From positions 62,001-126,000 of the forward strand of contig JACXUO010000003.1 in the NCBI GenBank assembly GCA_014763885.1: a DNA stretch of 64,000 nucleotides, written 5' to 3'. Of the stretch, positions 25,012 to 34,134 are shown in pieces. Each line of letters opens with the position of its first letter. Within the stretch, counting starts at the first letter, position 1. Under the pieces are notes generated by a model. The model had not been told where the DNA came from. It ran no database searches and saw only the letters and a program-made list of their open reading frames with translations. Made by a program: the position numbers and the translations under genes. The DNA comes from Campylobacterales bacterium (GTDB lineage: Bacteria > Campylobacterota > Campylobacteria > Campylobacterales > Sulfurovaceae).

Positions 25012-26818
25012 GCGGTTTGGAAAAATAGAACCCCTGATAGGCAAAACAGCCATAATACGCCAGCAGATCGAACTGCGCTTTCGTCTCTATCCCCTCTATC
25101 ACGACTTTGAGCCCGAAGTTTTGCGCGATAGAGACGATCGTAGTCACCATCACCTGGTCTGCCGTACTTTCATTGAAATGGTCGATAAAGCTCTTGTCTA
25201 TCTTCAGCTCATCCACGTTCAGTCTCCTGAGATAGTTCAACGAAGAGTATCCCGTACCAAAATCATCCATAGAAAGAGAGATACCGAGTGCCTTAAGGGC
25301 TGAGAGTATCTTGATGACCTTCCCGATATCTTCCGCCAACACACTCTCAGTGATCTCAAAGACGATCTTATGCCGTTCCTCCTTCTCCAGGTATTTTTCC
25401 ATCAGCCCGTCAACCTTCTTTAGAAAATCTGTGTAAAAAAGCTGTCTTACACTGATATTGATCGAAAACTGCCGGATATCGTATCCCTGGTCCAGCCATG
25501 CTCGAAAGGTTTTTAATGACTCCTCCAGAACATACTCCCCCAGTTCGATGATCATACCTGTGTTCTCCGCTATCGGTATGAACTCATGGGGGCAGATAAG
25601 CCCCAGTTCCGGATCTTTCCACCGGCTAAGGACTTCACACCCCACAAGATGTTGATCTCCATCGACTTGAGGCTGGAAATAGATCTCTATCCTCTTTTCC
25701 TTCAACGCCAGATGCAGATTCTGCTCTATGAGGAGTTTCCTCTCTACACGGTTTGCCAATGCGCGGTTGAAGAGGATGATGCCATCCCTGCCAAGTGCTT
25801 TCGCTTCGTACATCGCGATATCAGCCTCTTTGAGAAAACTCTGGCCATCCATCTTTGTGTCGTCGACTTTACTTACCCCTATACTTGCATTGATATAGAG
25901 GTGGTGATGGTCAATGCGATAGGGCTCTTTCAGCTTCAGAAGCAATTTTTCAGCGAACACTTCTATATCACTGATAGAGACACCGGTGTCAAAATCTCTG
26001 CTGACCACTACGAACTCATCACCGCCAAGCCTTGCCACCACATGAGCCTGTCGACAGAACAGACCGATACGCCTTGCCACCTCCTGAAGCAGAAGATCCC
26101 CTACATCGTGTCCAAGCGAATCATTGATCGTTTTAAAATGGTCGAGGTCTATGAGCAGGATATAGGCTCTCTTTTTCGTGACAGCAAGCCTCTCTACCAG
26201 GGACTCCATGTATTCGATAAAGTAGCGCCTGTTATGAAGGCCGGTCAACACATCATGCTGTGCATTGTAATAGCTTGTTTCCAGAAGTTTATAGGTGTTG
26301 TTCGATGCATAAAGCAGTACGCCCAAAAAGATCAGGGAAAAAAGGGAAAGCACATAACCGTACCAGGTGTCTATCAGCCCAAAATAGATACTCAGAGGAG
26401 CCATCAGGACCACCAATATGGGCACAAACATCTTCCGGTCAGAGACCAGCAATGTCGAAGCAACAACGGAAGCCCCGAGCTGTGTAAAGATCGCTATATA
26501 ATGAAGATGATGTTCTGTCTCTGTAGAATAGAGCAGAAAAGCAGCCATCCATGTACCGAAAATAAGATACATAAACAGAACCACCTGCCGATACCATCGC
26601 GAGAGTGCATCGTGATCCATCTTTTTTTGTATAAACCCGCGCTCCAGATGTATCCCGTAAATCGAGATAGAGACCATCGAGAGATACCATACCGATGCGG
26701 AAAAAAAGAGCCCGAAGAGATATCCGAAATATAGATACACCAGACCGGGGATCAAAGAGAGCCAGACCAGAAGCCTGATCTGCTGTTGAAAGAATGTATA
26801 ATATTTTTGTTGTTTCAT
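24971..26818 (-). CDS. Membrane GGDEF-EAL cyclic-di-GMP enzyme
   Basis: 615 residues. About six N-terminal helices (residues 1-190) form a membrane sensor. The GGDEF domain has an intact 'RLGGDEFVVV' active site and 'DLDHFKTINDSLGHDVGD'; the RxxD inhibitory site appears lost ('RQAH'). The EAL domain has 'FQPQVDGDQHLVGCEVLSRW' (EVL in place of EAL), 'SMDDFGTGYSSLNYL' and 'ELKIDKSFID', so metal ligands look kept. It may both make and degrade c-di-GMP. The last 41 bases overlap the mltB 3' end on the other strand. Confidence 0.9.
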   Translation of the reverse strand: MKQQKYYTFFQQQIRLLVWLSLIPGLVYLYFGYLFGLFFSASVWYLSMVSISIYGIHLERGFIQKKMDHDALSRWYRQVVLFMYLIFGTWMAAFLLYSTETEHHLHYIAIFTQLGASVVASTLLVSDRKMFVPILVVLMAPLSIYFGLIDTWYGYVLSLFSLIFLGVLLYASNNTYKLLETSYYNAQHDVLTGLHNRRYFIEYMESLVERLAVTKKRAYILLIDLDHFKTINDSLGHDVGDLLLQEVARRIGLFCRQAHVVARLGGDEFVVVSRDFDTGVSISDIEVFAEKLLLKLKEPYRIDHHHLYINASIGVSKVDDTKMDGQSFLKEADIAMYEAKALGRDGIILFNRALANRVERKLLIEQNLHLALKEKRIEIYFQPQVDGDQHLVGCEVLSRWKDPELGLICPHEFIPIAENTGMIIELGEYVLEESLKTFRAWLDQGYDIRQFSINISVRQLFYTDFLKKVDGLMEKYLEKEERHKIVFEITESVLAEDIGKVIKILSALKALGISLSMDDFGTGYSSLNYLRRLNVDELKIDKSFIDHFNESTADQVMVTTIVSIAQNFGLKVVIEGIETKAQFDLLAYYGCFAYQGFYFSKPLSQKSFEKTYLIL

Positions 26819-26860
26819 CTTTTCATTTATCTTGTAGAAGCATCTGCAGGAGAAGAGAAA

Positions 26861-27640
26861 CTACTTGCCGATCATGATATCCGTAGCTTTGATGACCGCA
26901 CACACCTTGCTGCCAGGCGCAATCTTAAGAGCCTCAACCGACTCTTTCGTCACCACCGCAACAATCCTGTCAATATCCCCCATAGAGAGAACAACTTCTG
27001 CATTGACCTTGCCTGCATGTATGCTCTCTACGGTGCTCTCAAATTTATTTTGTGCACTGATATGTATCTCACCTGTAGCCAAAAGTACCGAAGTCGCCTT
27101 GAAAATAGCCGTGATATCATCACCTTTATCCAGCCCCAAAGATTCGACTGCATTGTTGGTGATGATGGAAACCAACCTATTCCCGCTTTTAAGCTGAACA
27201 TGAAGCTGTGTATTGACTGCCCCCTTGATGATCCTCTCTATCGTCCCGGAAAGCTGGTTTCTTGCGCTGATCTGCATGGAGAGCCTTCCTATCGTTTTAA
27301 GGGTACCTTTGTCAACATCAGTCACCTGTTTCAGCCTTTCCAGGAAACGTTTTTGTTCCTCCTTCAGTATGCTGTAGGTCTTCAGCAGGTTTTCCCCGTA
27401 CTCGGTCAGCGTGGTTCCTCCGCCGCCTTTTCCCCCGGTCTCCCTGGATACGATAGGGGTATGGGAGAGGTTATTCATCGTATCGACCGCATCCCAGGCA
27501 GCCTTATAGCTCATCGGTACTGCTTTGGCGGCCTTGGAAATGGAACCATGTTGCTTGATAGCGTTGAGAAGTTGAATTCTTTTTTCAAGCAAAAAAGGCT
27601 GGTCTGACAGCTCCAGCGTAAGATTGGATGTAAGCTCCAT
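26861..27640 (-). CDS. modE: ModE-type molybdate-responsive regulator
   Basis: 259 residues: an N-terminal winged helix ('LLNAIKQHGSISKAAKAVPMSYKAAWDAVDTMNN') with the glycine-rich wing ('ETGGKGGGGTTLTEYGENLL'), then two TOBE/Mop domains (from about residue 123 'RLSMQISARNQLSGTI' and about residue 195 'EIHISAQNKFESTV'). The full domain set means it can bind molybdate and DNA. No modABC transporter lies next to it in this window, so its targets are elsewhere. It stands alone between the GGDEF-EAL gene and the MarR regulator. Confidence 0.9.
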   Translation of the reverse strand: MELTSNLTLELSDQPFLLEKRIQLLNAIKQHGSISKAAKAVPMSYKAAWDAVDTMNNLSHTPIVSRETGGKGGGGTTLTEYGENLLKTYSILKEEQKRFLERLKQVTDVDKGTLKTIGRLSMQISARNQLSGTIERIIKGAVNTQLHVQLKSGNRLVSIITNNAVESLGLDKGDDITAIFKATSVLLATGEIHISAQNKFESTVESIHAGKVNAEVVLSMGDIDRIVAVVTKESVEALKIAPGSKVCAVIKATDIMIGK

Positions 27641-27798
27641 ATATCTTCCTTATACGAATAGACTATGATTATTATATAGCAATAATTTTAACTTCACATG
27701 ATCTCCTATACGATATTTTACCGGTCAAGGAGAGGTCAATGCACCTCATAAAAGAGAGAGACAAAAAACGGAAAAGAGAGCCCGCCTGATCCTAAAAG

Positions 27799-28302
27799 CT
27801 AGGTGAGTTCAGTCAGTAACTTTTTCAGCAGATTTTCAAGCGTAGCCTGTTCGCTCTCTTCGAGTTTGGACAAAACTTCCGTGTTGATCTTCACTACGTC
27901 CCCAAACGCATCAGAGACAAGCTTTTTCCCCTCTCTGCTCAGTGACACAAGCAGACTTCTCTTGTCCTTTTGAGACGGTATCCTTTTGATCAAACCTTTC
28001 TCTTCGAGTTTTTTAAGCAGCTTTGTCATACCGCCCGAAGAGAAGATCATACTCTCATATAGATTGGTAGGGCTCATCGGTTCGATATGACACAGCAAGG
28101 TCATTAAAACATCAAACTCCGATGTCGAGAGATTGTATTTTGCAGAGAACATTTTCTCTTTTTTTTCGCTGAAAAGTTTATTGACAAGTACAAGGGGCAG
28201 CCCTATATTTACCAACATTTTAGAGTCCGGATATTGATCAGCCAGGTTCTCTTCAAAAAACCTGCGCTTCTCTTCAATAAAAGCTAACATATCCTGTTTC
28301 AT
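27799..28302 (-). CDS. MarR-family repressor, probable regulator of the divergent RND operon
   Basis: 167 residues from ATG 28302; a TTG at 28326 is an alternative start. The winged-helix core shows 'NLSTSEFDVLMTLLCHIEPMSPTNLYESMIFSSGGMTKLLKKLEEKGLIKRIPSQKDKRSLLVSLSREGK', with the MarR wing around 'QKDKRS'. It faces the RND efflux operon, and two 16-bp palindromes lie in the shared control region. MarR proteins typically release DNA on binding phenolic or xenobiotic ligands, so induced efflux is the likely logic. Confidence 0.9.
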   Translation of the reverse strand: MKQDMLAFIEEKRRFFEENLADQYPDSKMLVNIGLPLVLVNKLFSEKKEKMFSAKYNLSTSEFDVLMTLLCHIEPMSPTNLYESMIFSSGGMTKLLKKLEEKGLIKRIPSQKDKRSLLVSLSREGKKLVSDAFGDVVKINTEVLSKLEESEQATLENLLKKLLTELT

Positions 28303-28379
28303 CTGACTGCCCTGTATCTCTTTCAAATCGTCTTTCTGTGAAAATTGTATAATAAATTAGATAATAGCTTGATTTAATC

Positions 28380-28395
28380 ATCTTTCTAGAAAGAT
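28380..28395. promoter_or_regulatory. MarR operator candidate, palindrome 1
   Basis: ATCTTTCTAGAAAGAT is a perfect 16-bp palindrome between the marR-type and RND genes. An almost identical site begins 36 bases further on, so centres are about 3.4 helical turns apart. Length and symmetry fit a MarR dimer site. Confidence 0.65.
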
Positions 28396-28415
28396 AATTT
28401 AAGCCAAGTAATGAT

Positions 28416-28431
28416 ATCTTTCCAGAAAGAT
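28416..28431. promoter_or_regulatory. MarR operator candidate, palindrome 2
   Basis: ATCTTTCCAGAAAGAT differs from the first palindrome by one central base. It ends 24 bases before the RND adaptor ATG and 15 before its AGGAG ribosome site, so an occupant would block transcription of the efflux operon. Confidence 0.65.
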
Positions 28432-28455
28432 AAATATCACCATACAGGAGTCAAT

Positions 28456-29586
28456 ATGGAACCGATCAAAACAAGGTGCTTCTACGGCATACTTTTGTGC
28501 ACACTCTTATTGGGGTTGAGCGGATGCAGCGACAATGAGAATGACAATCACGCGCAGGCACCACAGGCGAAGAAGATGCCACCTCTGCCTGTAGCCGTCT
28601 ATCAGGTACGCTACAAAGATGCCGTGATAGAAAAAACCTATCCGGCTGCCATCAATGCCTATGAAAAGGTGGATATCGTAGCGAGGGTTTCGGGTATCCT
28701 TGAGCAAAAACATTTTACTGAAGGGGCTTTTGTCAAAAAAGGTGACCCTCTTTACACCATCGAACAGGATATCTACCAGGCAAAACTCGAAACTGCACAG
28801 GCGGGACTGGAGAAAGCCCGGTCAACGCTCCAGAGGGCCGAAAAAGACTGGCAGAGAGCCAAGGCACTCCAGAAAACAAACGCTATCAGCCAAAAAGAGA
28901 TCGATGCCTATCTCTATGAGTACACCAATGCCAAGGCGGAGCTCTCCACGGCAAAGGCAAACCTGAAACAGGCGCAGATCGAATTTGACTATACGGTCAT
29001 CAAAGCGCCGATCAACGGCATCGCAGGGATCAAAAAACAGGATATCGGCAACTATATCCAGGCAGGCTCGGAGAGCTCCATGCTGACGACTGTTACCAAT
29101 ACCGATCCACTTCACCTGGAGTTCTCCCTCCCGAAAAGCGATGTCAAGCTTTATCTGTCACAGATCAAAAAACCCGGAACGGTGATCAAACTCCTTGACC
29201 GGCAGAACAACGAATCCGAGCAAAACGGAACGATCGATTTCATCGCTCCGGAGATCGACCAGAACACCAACACACTCCTGATCAGAGCAAAAATCGACAA
29301 CAAAGACGGCAAGCTGCTGGCAGGAGATTTTGTCAAGGTAAGCATCAAGGGGCTGATCACTCCAAATACGGCAGTAATCCCCGAAGAAGCACTTCTCCAG
29401 ACGCCAAACGGTGCGATGGTCTATGTCGTTGAGGATGGTACTGCCAAAATAAGACCCATTAAAACCGATATCCTCACCAAAGAGGGGATCATCGTCAAAA
29501 GCGGGCTCAAAGAGGGAGAGAAGATCATTGTCAACAATATCCCGAAAGTACGGCCGAATGCCAAAGTCGTTGAGATGGGGAAATAG
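28456..29586 (+). CDS. RND efflux periplasmic adaptor, lipoprotein (AcrA/MexA-like)
   Basis: 376 residues from ATG 28456, preceded by AGGAG; earlier in-frame start at 28411 lies inside the operators. Lipobox 'LGLSGC' gives acylated C at about residue 24. The body shows the adaptor layout: barrel-sandwich halves ('EKVDIVARVSGILEQKHFTEGAFVKKGDPLYTI' and 'YTVIKAPINGIAGIKK'), an alpha-hairpin between them (residues about 95-165), and beta-barrel and membrane-proximal domains. It links the pump to the outer-membrane channel. The next gene's ATG follows its stop with no gap. Confidence 0.9.
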   Translation: MEPIKTRCFYGILLCTLLLGLSGCSDNENDNHAQAPQAKKMPPLPVAVYQVRYKDAVIEKTYPAAINAYEKVDIVARVSGILEQKHFTEGAFVKKGDPLYTIEQDIYQAKLETAQAGLEKARSTLQRAEKDWQRAKALQKTNAISQKEIDAYLYEYTNAKAELSTAKANLKQAQIEFDYTVIKAPINGIAGIKKQDIGNYIQAGSESSMLTTVTNTDPLHLEFSLPKSDVKLYLSQIKKPGTVIKLLDRQNNESEQNGTIDFIAPEIDQNTNTLLIRAKIDNKDGKLLAGDFVKVSIKGLITPNTAVIPEEALLQTPNGAMVYVVEDGTAKIRPIKTDILTKEGIIVKSGLKEGEKIIVNNIPKVRPNAKVVEMGK

Positions 29587-32500
29587 ATGTTTAGTGCATT
29601 TTTTATCAGAAAACCGGTTTTCTCTGCGGTAGTCTCCATCATTATCGTACTTGCGGGGATCGCCTCTATGGTCACATTGCCCATTGAGCAGTACCCCAGA
29701 GTCGTACCGCCTCAGATCGTGGTTTCCGCAGCCTATCCCGGTGCAAGTGCCGAAACACTCTCCAAAACGGTAGCCGCACCCCTCGAAGAGCAGATCAACG
29801 GCGCAAAGAACATGATCTATATGAGTTCAAGTGCCGAGGACAGCGGAAGGGTCAGCATCAATGTCTTCTTTGAAGTCGGGACAGATCCGGATGATGCCAA
29901 GATCGATGTCAACAACAGGGTCCAGGTCGCGCTCTCGCGTCTCCCCGAAGCAGTACAGAGACAGGGGGTCAGGGTCTACGAAAGATCTCCGAGCATGCTT
30001 CTGGTCTCACTCTTTTATTCGCCTGACAAGAGCAGAGATACGACCTATCTTTCAAACTACGCGCTTGTCAATATTACCGATGACCTGAAAAGGGTAAAAG
30101 GGGTCGGTGATGTGGTCATCTTCGGGGCGAAAGACTACTCCATACGTGTATGGATAGACCCTGAAAAACTCGCTCTCTACGGCTTGACGCCCAAAGATGT
30201 GATCGATGCGGTCAAAGAGCAGAATGCCCAGTATGCGGCAGGACAGTTCGGTGCCGAGCCGCTGGATGAAAAGCAGATGTTCACCTATACCATCCTGGCA
30301 CAGGAGCGCATGAGCGATCCAAGAGAGTTTGACGAGATCATACTGCGTTCCCAGAAAGACGGTGCAGCACTAAGACTGAAAGATGTCGCCACGGTAGAAC
30401 TGGGAGCACAGAGCTACAGCCTCGTCTCCAAACTCGACAAGGTCCCTGCGATCCCCGTAGCCCTCTTCCTCCAATCGGGTGCCAATGCACTTGAGACGGC
30501 AAAAGAGGCCAAAAGAGTACTCGCAGCAGCGGCTGAAAATTTCCCGGATGGCGTCTCCTACGAGATACCTTACGATGCAACAGACTTTGTCGAGATCTCC
30601 ATCAACGAGGTGGTCTATACCTTTATCGAAGCACTTCTCCTGGTTATCGGGGTAATCTTCCTCTTTTTGCAAAACTGGAGGGCAACGCTCATCCCTATCC
30701 TGGCGGTTCCCGTTTCGATCATCGGTGCGTTTGCCGGGATGCACCTCTTTGGCTTCAGTATCAACCTCCTGACGCTTTTTGGTCTGGTACTTGCCATCGG
30801 TATCGTGGTCGATGACGCCATCATCGTGATCGAAAACGTCGAAAGACACATGAGCGAAGGGCTCAGCCCGAGAGAAGCCACATTTACCGCGATGAAAGAG
30901 GTTTCCAGCGCACTTGTGGCGATCGTACTGGTACTCTCCGCGGTATTTATCCCCGTGGCATTTTTGGGAGGGTTGACCGGTGAGATGTATAAACAGTTCG
31001 CCATCACGATCGCCATCTCTGTGGCGATCTCGGGCTTTGTTGCCCTTACCTTGACCCCTTCGCTCTGTGCAAGCATCCTGAAACCTGTACACGGCGAACC
31101 CAAAGGTTTCTTCAAGTGGTTCAATAACCTGTTTGAAAAACTGACGGTGGGGTATACCAAAACCGTCAAAGCGACGATCCGTTACAGCGTGATCAGTATC
31201 CTCCTCTTCGCTGCATTGATCTATGCCTCTTTCGATATGCTGAAGATGATGAAAACCGGGCTGGTGCCGCAGGAGGATGAGGGGACGATCTTTGTCCTAA
31301 GCTATAACCCTCCGGCTGCCTCTCTCAACAGAACAGAGGCATTGACCGATGATATCTATGATGTCATCTCCAAAAACCCGAGCGTCAACCATGTCGTCTC
31401 CTTCACAGGGCTTGACTTTATGACCTTTTCGGAAAAAACCAGTGCAGCCGCAAGCATCGTCAAACTCAAACCGTGGGATGAAAGAGCGCTTCCCAGCCAA
31501 CATGCCGGGGCTTTGGCAGCACAGTTCTCCAAGGAGATCATGGCGATCCCCAACGGATTCTCCATCCCGGTACTCCCTCCTCCGATCAGAGGTATGAGTA
31601 TGACGGGCGGATTTGACATGTATGTCCAGAGCAGAACCGGTGCGGATATCAACGAGATCAATGGCTATGTACAGCAGATCCTCCAGAAGGCAAACCAGCG
31701 TAAAGACCTGGTAGGCGTCAGAACAACGCTCAACGCCAATGTACCGCAGTACAGGGTACTCGTGAAGACAGAAGAGGCGAAGGCAAAAGGCGTAAGCGTA
31801 GCGGATATCTACGAGACACTCAATGCGACATTCGGGAACTACTATATCAATGATTTCAACCTTTACGGGCGTACCTACAAGGTCAATATCGCTTCAAGCG
31901 GCGAGTTCAGAAAGGACCCGCAGGATCTTGACAAGGTCTATGTAAGAAACAGCGAGGGAGCGCTCATCCCTGTAGGTTCCCTGGTAGAGTTCACCAAAGT
32001 GACGGGCTCGGACCTTGCAGAACGGTTCAACCTCTTCCCATCGGCAAAAGTTTCCGGACAGCCTGCACCGGGATACAGCTCCGGTGATGCGATCAAGGCG
32101 ATCGAAGAGGTCGCGGCCGAAGTGCTTCCGGAGGGATATACTCTGGGATGGATCGGGACGGCATACCAGGAGAAGCAGATCGCAAGCAGCAGTACCCTCG
32201 CGTTTGTTTTCGGGATGATACTGCTCTACCTGATACTCGCAGCACAGTACGGGAAGTGGGCAATGCCGGTCTCGGTCATTCTCGCCGTACCGTTCGCGAT
32301 ATTCGGTGCGATTCTCGCCACGATGCTGAGAGGGCTTGAAAACGACATCTATTTCCAGATCGGGCTTTTGGTGCTTGCCGGACTTGCAGCAAAAAATGCC
32401 ATTCTCATCGTCGAGTTTGCGATGCAGAAGAGAGAAGAAGGGATGAATGCTTACGATGCGGCGATCGAGGCTGCCAAGATCAGGCTGAGACCGATCATCA

Positions 32501-32697
32501 TGACCTCTTTGGCCTTTACCCTCGGGGTGATACCGCTTGCGATCAGTAGCGGCGCGGGAGCAGCCAGCAGGCACTCCATCGGTACAGGAGTCATCGGGGG
32601 GATGCTCGCAGCGACATTTATCGCGATCCTCTTTATCCCGCTCTTTTATATACTGATCTCAAAACTTAGCTTGAAAAAGAAGGAGGCAGACCAATGA
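29587..32697 (+). CDS. RND efflux pump, HAE1 family (AcrB/MexB-like)
   Basis: 1036 residues, standard for HAE1 pumps. Twelve helices in two halves of six. The N-terminus reads 'FIRKPVFSAVVSIIIVLAGI'; the proton-relay helix has paired aspartates in 'LAIGIVVDDAIIVIENVERH'; 'PVAFLGGLTGEMYKQFAIT' and a late 'LVLAGLAAKNAILIVEF' segment are further marks. Exports hydrophobic or amphipathic drugs, detergents or bile-like compounds by proton antiport. Four-base ATGA overlap with the outer-membrane factor. Confidence 0.95.
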   Translation: MFSAFFIRKPVFSAVVSIIIVLAGIASMVTLPIEQYPRVVPPQIVVSAAYPGASAETLSKTVAAPLEEQINGAKNMIYMSSSAEDSGRVSINVFFEVGTDPDDAKIDVNNRVQVALSRLPEAVQRQGVRVYERSPSMLLVSLFYSPDKSRDTTYLSNYALVNITDDLKRVKGVGDVVIFGAKDYSIRVWIDPEKLALYGLTPKDVIDAVKEQNAQYAAGQFGAEPLDEKQMFTYTILAQERMSDPREFDEIILRSQKDGAALRLKDVATVELGAQSYSLVSKLDKVPAIPVALFLQSGANALETAKEAKRVLAAAAENFPDGVSYEIPYDATDFVEISINEVVYTFIEALLLVIGVIFLFLQNWRATLIPILAVPVSIIGAFAGMHLFGFSINLLTLFGLVLAIGIVVDDAIIVIENVERHMSEGLSPREATFTAMKEVSSALVAIVLVLSAVFIPVAFLGGLTGEMYKQFAITIAISVAISGFVALTLTPSLCASILKPVHGEPKGFFKWFNNLFEKLTVGYTKTVKATIRYSVISILLFAALIYASFDMLKMMKTGLVPQEDEGTIFVLSYNPPAASLNRTEALTDDIYDVISKNPSVNHVVSFTGLDFMTFSEKTSAAASIVKLKPWDERALPSQHAGALAAQFSKEIMAIPNGFSIPVLPPPIRGMSMTGGFDMYVQSRTGADINEINGYVQQILQKANQRKDLVGVRTTLNANVPQYRVLVKTEEAKAKGVSVADIYETLNATFGNYYINDFNLYGRTYKVNIASSGEFRKDPQDLDKVYVRNSEGALIPVGSLVEFTKVTGSDLAERFNLFPSAKVSGQPAPGYSSGDAIKAIEEVAAEVLPEGYTLGWIGTAYQEKQIASSSTLAFVFGMILLYLILAAQYGKWAMPVSVILAVPFAIFGAILATMLRGLENDIYFQIGLLVLAGLAAKNAILIVEFAMQKREEGMNAYDAAIEAAKIRLRPIIMTSLAFTLGVIPLAISSGAGAASRHSIGTGVIGGMLAATFIAILFIPLFYILISKLSLKKKEADQ

Positions 32698-34112
32698 GAC
32701 ATATCGCTTTAGCCTTGAGCCTCTTGCTGGTAAGCGGCTGTTCGCTTTCCCAGAAGCCCGGCATTCCGGATACCGCTCTTCCAGAACATAGTGGTATCCA
32801 GGAGAACGAAAAGCTCCTGCTGAACGACAAGTGGTGGGAAAATTTCCATGACAAGGAGCTGGATCTTTTCGTAAAGGAGGCTTTGGGCAACAACAGTGAC
32901 CTCAAGATCGCAGCCCTGAGAACACTGCGTTTCAGAGAGTTTCTGAACATCAAAAAGAGCGAACAGCTTCCGACAATCGATGCCTACGGCTCTGCTTCAA
33001 AGACACAAAGCTATATGGTCTCCTTTGACCGGGGGTTCAGGTATGAACAGTTTGATGTAGGTGCTATGGCTTCGTATGAGCTGGACCTATGGGGCAGACT
33101 CAAAAATACAAAAATGGCCGCGTTTGAAGAGATGATGAGAGAGTCCTATCTCAAAGAGAGCATCAAGCAGAGGATCATAGCCGACAGCATCATCTCCTAT
33201 TTCGGGCTCAAAACCAACAGCAGTATCTATCAGATAAGCAGGGAACAGTATCTCAATGAGAAAGCATTCTATACCTATATGAAGGATCAATACAAAGCCG
33301 GTATGATACGGGAAAGCGACCTCTTGCAGGAGGAGTCTCTCGTAGAGATGTTCTATGACCAGATGATCAAGCAGGAAGACCTTTTGAGCTCCTACAAAAC
33401 CGCTGTCGGTATCCTTCTTGGCAAGGAGCCAAAAGAGATCTATGAAAGCAGGTACGATATCAAATCTGCCCGCTACAGTACAAACGCTCTGCCGGTACCG
33501 TCAAACCTGCCATCGGATATACTCCAGAGAAGAGCGGATATCCAGGCGGCAGAAGCCAAAGTCAGAGCCAGCGCCTTCCAGGTCTCTGTCGCAAAGAGCG
33601 CCTTTTTCCCTGCCATTTCGCTGAGCGGAACCGCAGGGTATGTCAGCGGTGACCTGAACCGTCTCTTCACTCCCAACAACGGCACCTACTCAGCCGGGGG
33701 CAATCTCCTCGCGCCGATCCTGGATTTCGGGAAGATACAGGCCGACATCGAAGTGACAAAGATCGATCAGCAGATCGCACTGCTGGAGTACCAGGATACG
33801 GTCAGAAAAGCTTTCGGCGAAGTCAGGGATGCCCTCCATACCTACGCAGCAAATAAGAAGAGACTGCATTCCCAGGAGAAGAGACACCGTGCGATCCTGA
33901 AGAAAAAGCAGAGCATTGAACAACAGTACAGGCAGGGGTTTGCCAACCACCTGGAGTTCCTTGAAGTCAGAAAAGAGGAGTTTGAAGTGGCACTCTCAAA
34001 AGAGAGCATCAAATTCGAAACCTTGAAATCCGCCGTTGAGCTCTACGTAAAGCTGGGCGGAGGATTTATGGCGGAGACAAAGAAGAAAAATAGCGCTGAT
34101 TCCGGAGAGTGA
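32694..34112 (+). CDS. Outer-membrane efflux channel lipoprotein (NodT/OprM-like)
   Basis: 472 residues with lipobox 'LLVSGCSLSQ'. The two repeated TolC-type halves are seen in 'WWENFHDKELDLFVKEALGNNSDLKIAALR' and 'ILQRRADIQAAEAKVRASAFQVSVAKSAFFPAISLSGTAGY', the second being the classic NodT signature. It completes the tripartite pump. Its 3' end meets an imperfect hairpin (34103-34135) that also covers the last codon of the convergent M42-like gene. Confidence 0.9.
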   Translation: MRHIALALSLLLVSGCSLSQKPGIPDTALPEHSGIQENEKLLLNDKWWENFHDKELDLFVKEALGNNSDLKIAALRTLRFREFLNIKKSEQLPTIDAYGSASKTQSYMVSFDRGFRYEQFDVGAMASYELDLWGRLKNTKMAAFEEMMRESYLKESIKQRIIADSIISYFGLKTNSSIYQISREQYLNEKAFYTYMKDQYKAGMIRESDLLQEESLVEMFYDQMIKQEDLLSSYKTAVGILLGKEPKEIYESRYDIKSARYSTNALPVPSNLPSDILQRRADIQAAEAKVRASAFQVSVAKSAFFPAISLSGTAGYVSGDLNRLFTPNNGTYSAGGNLLAPILDFGKIQADIEVTKIDQQIALLEYQDTVRKAFGEVRDALHTYAANKKRLHSQEKRHRAILKKKQSIEQQYRQGFANHLEFLEVRKEEFEVALSKESIKFETLKSAVELYVKLGGGFMAETKKKNSADSGE

Positions 34113-34134
34113 CACCATACGGTATCCCCTCCGG

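Noticed and set aside
25586-26734. 382-codon ORF antisense to the GGDEF-EAL gene
   Set aside because: The opposite strand encodes an intact two-domain enzyme. The antisense product has no domain and no start signal.
26786-27607. 273-codon ORF antisense to modE
   Set aside because: ModE on the other strand is complete with winged helix and both Mop domains.
27655-27690. ModE box upstream of modE
   Set aside because: Only a half-site like TATATAGCAAT is visible; the other half is not symmetric enough.
30370-31092. 240-codon ORF antisense to the RND pump
   Set aside because: It is inside a fully conserved HAE1 pump; the product is charged and repeat-free without recognisable features.
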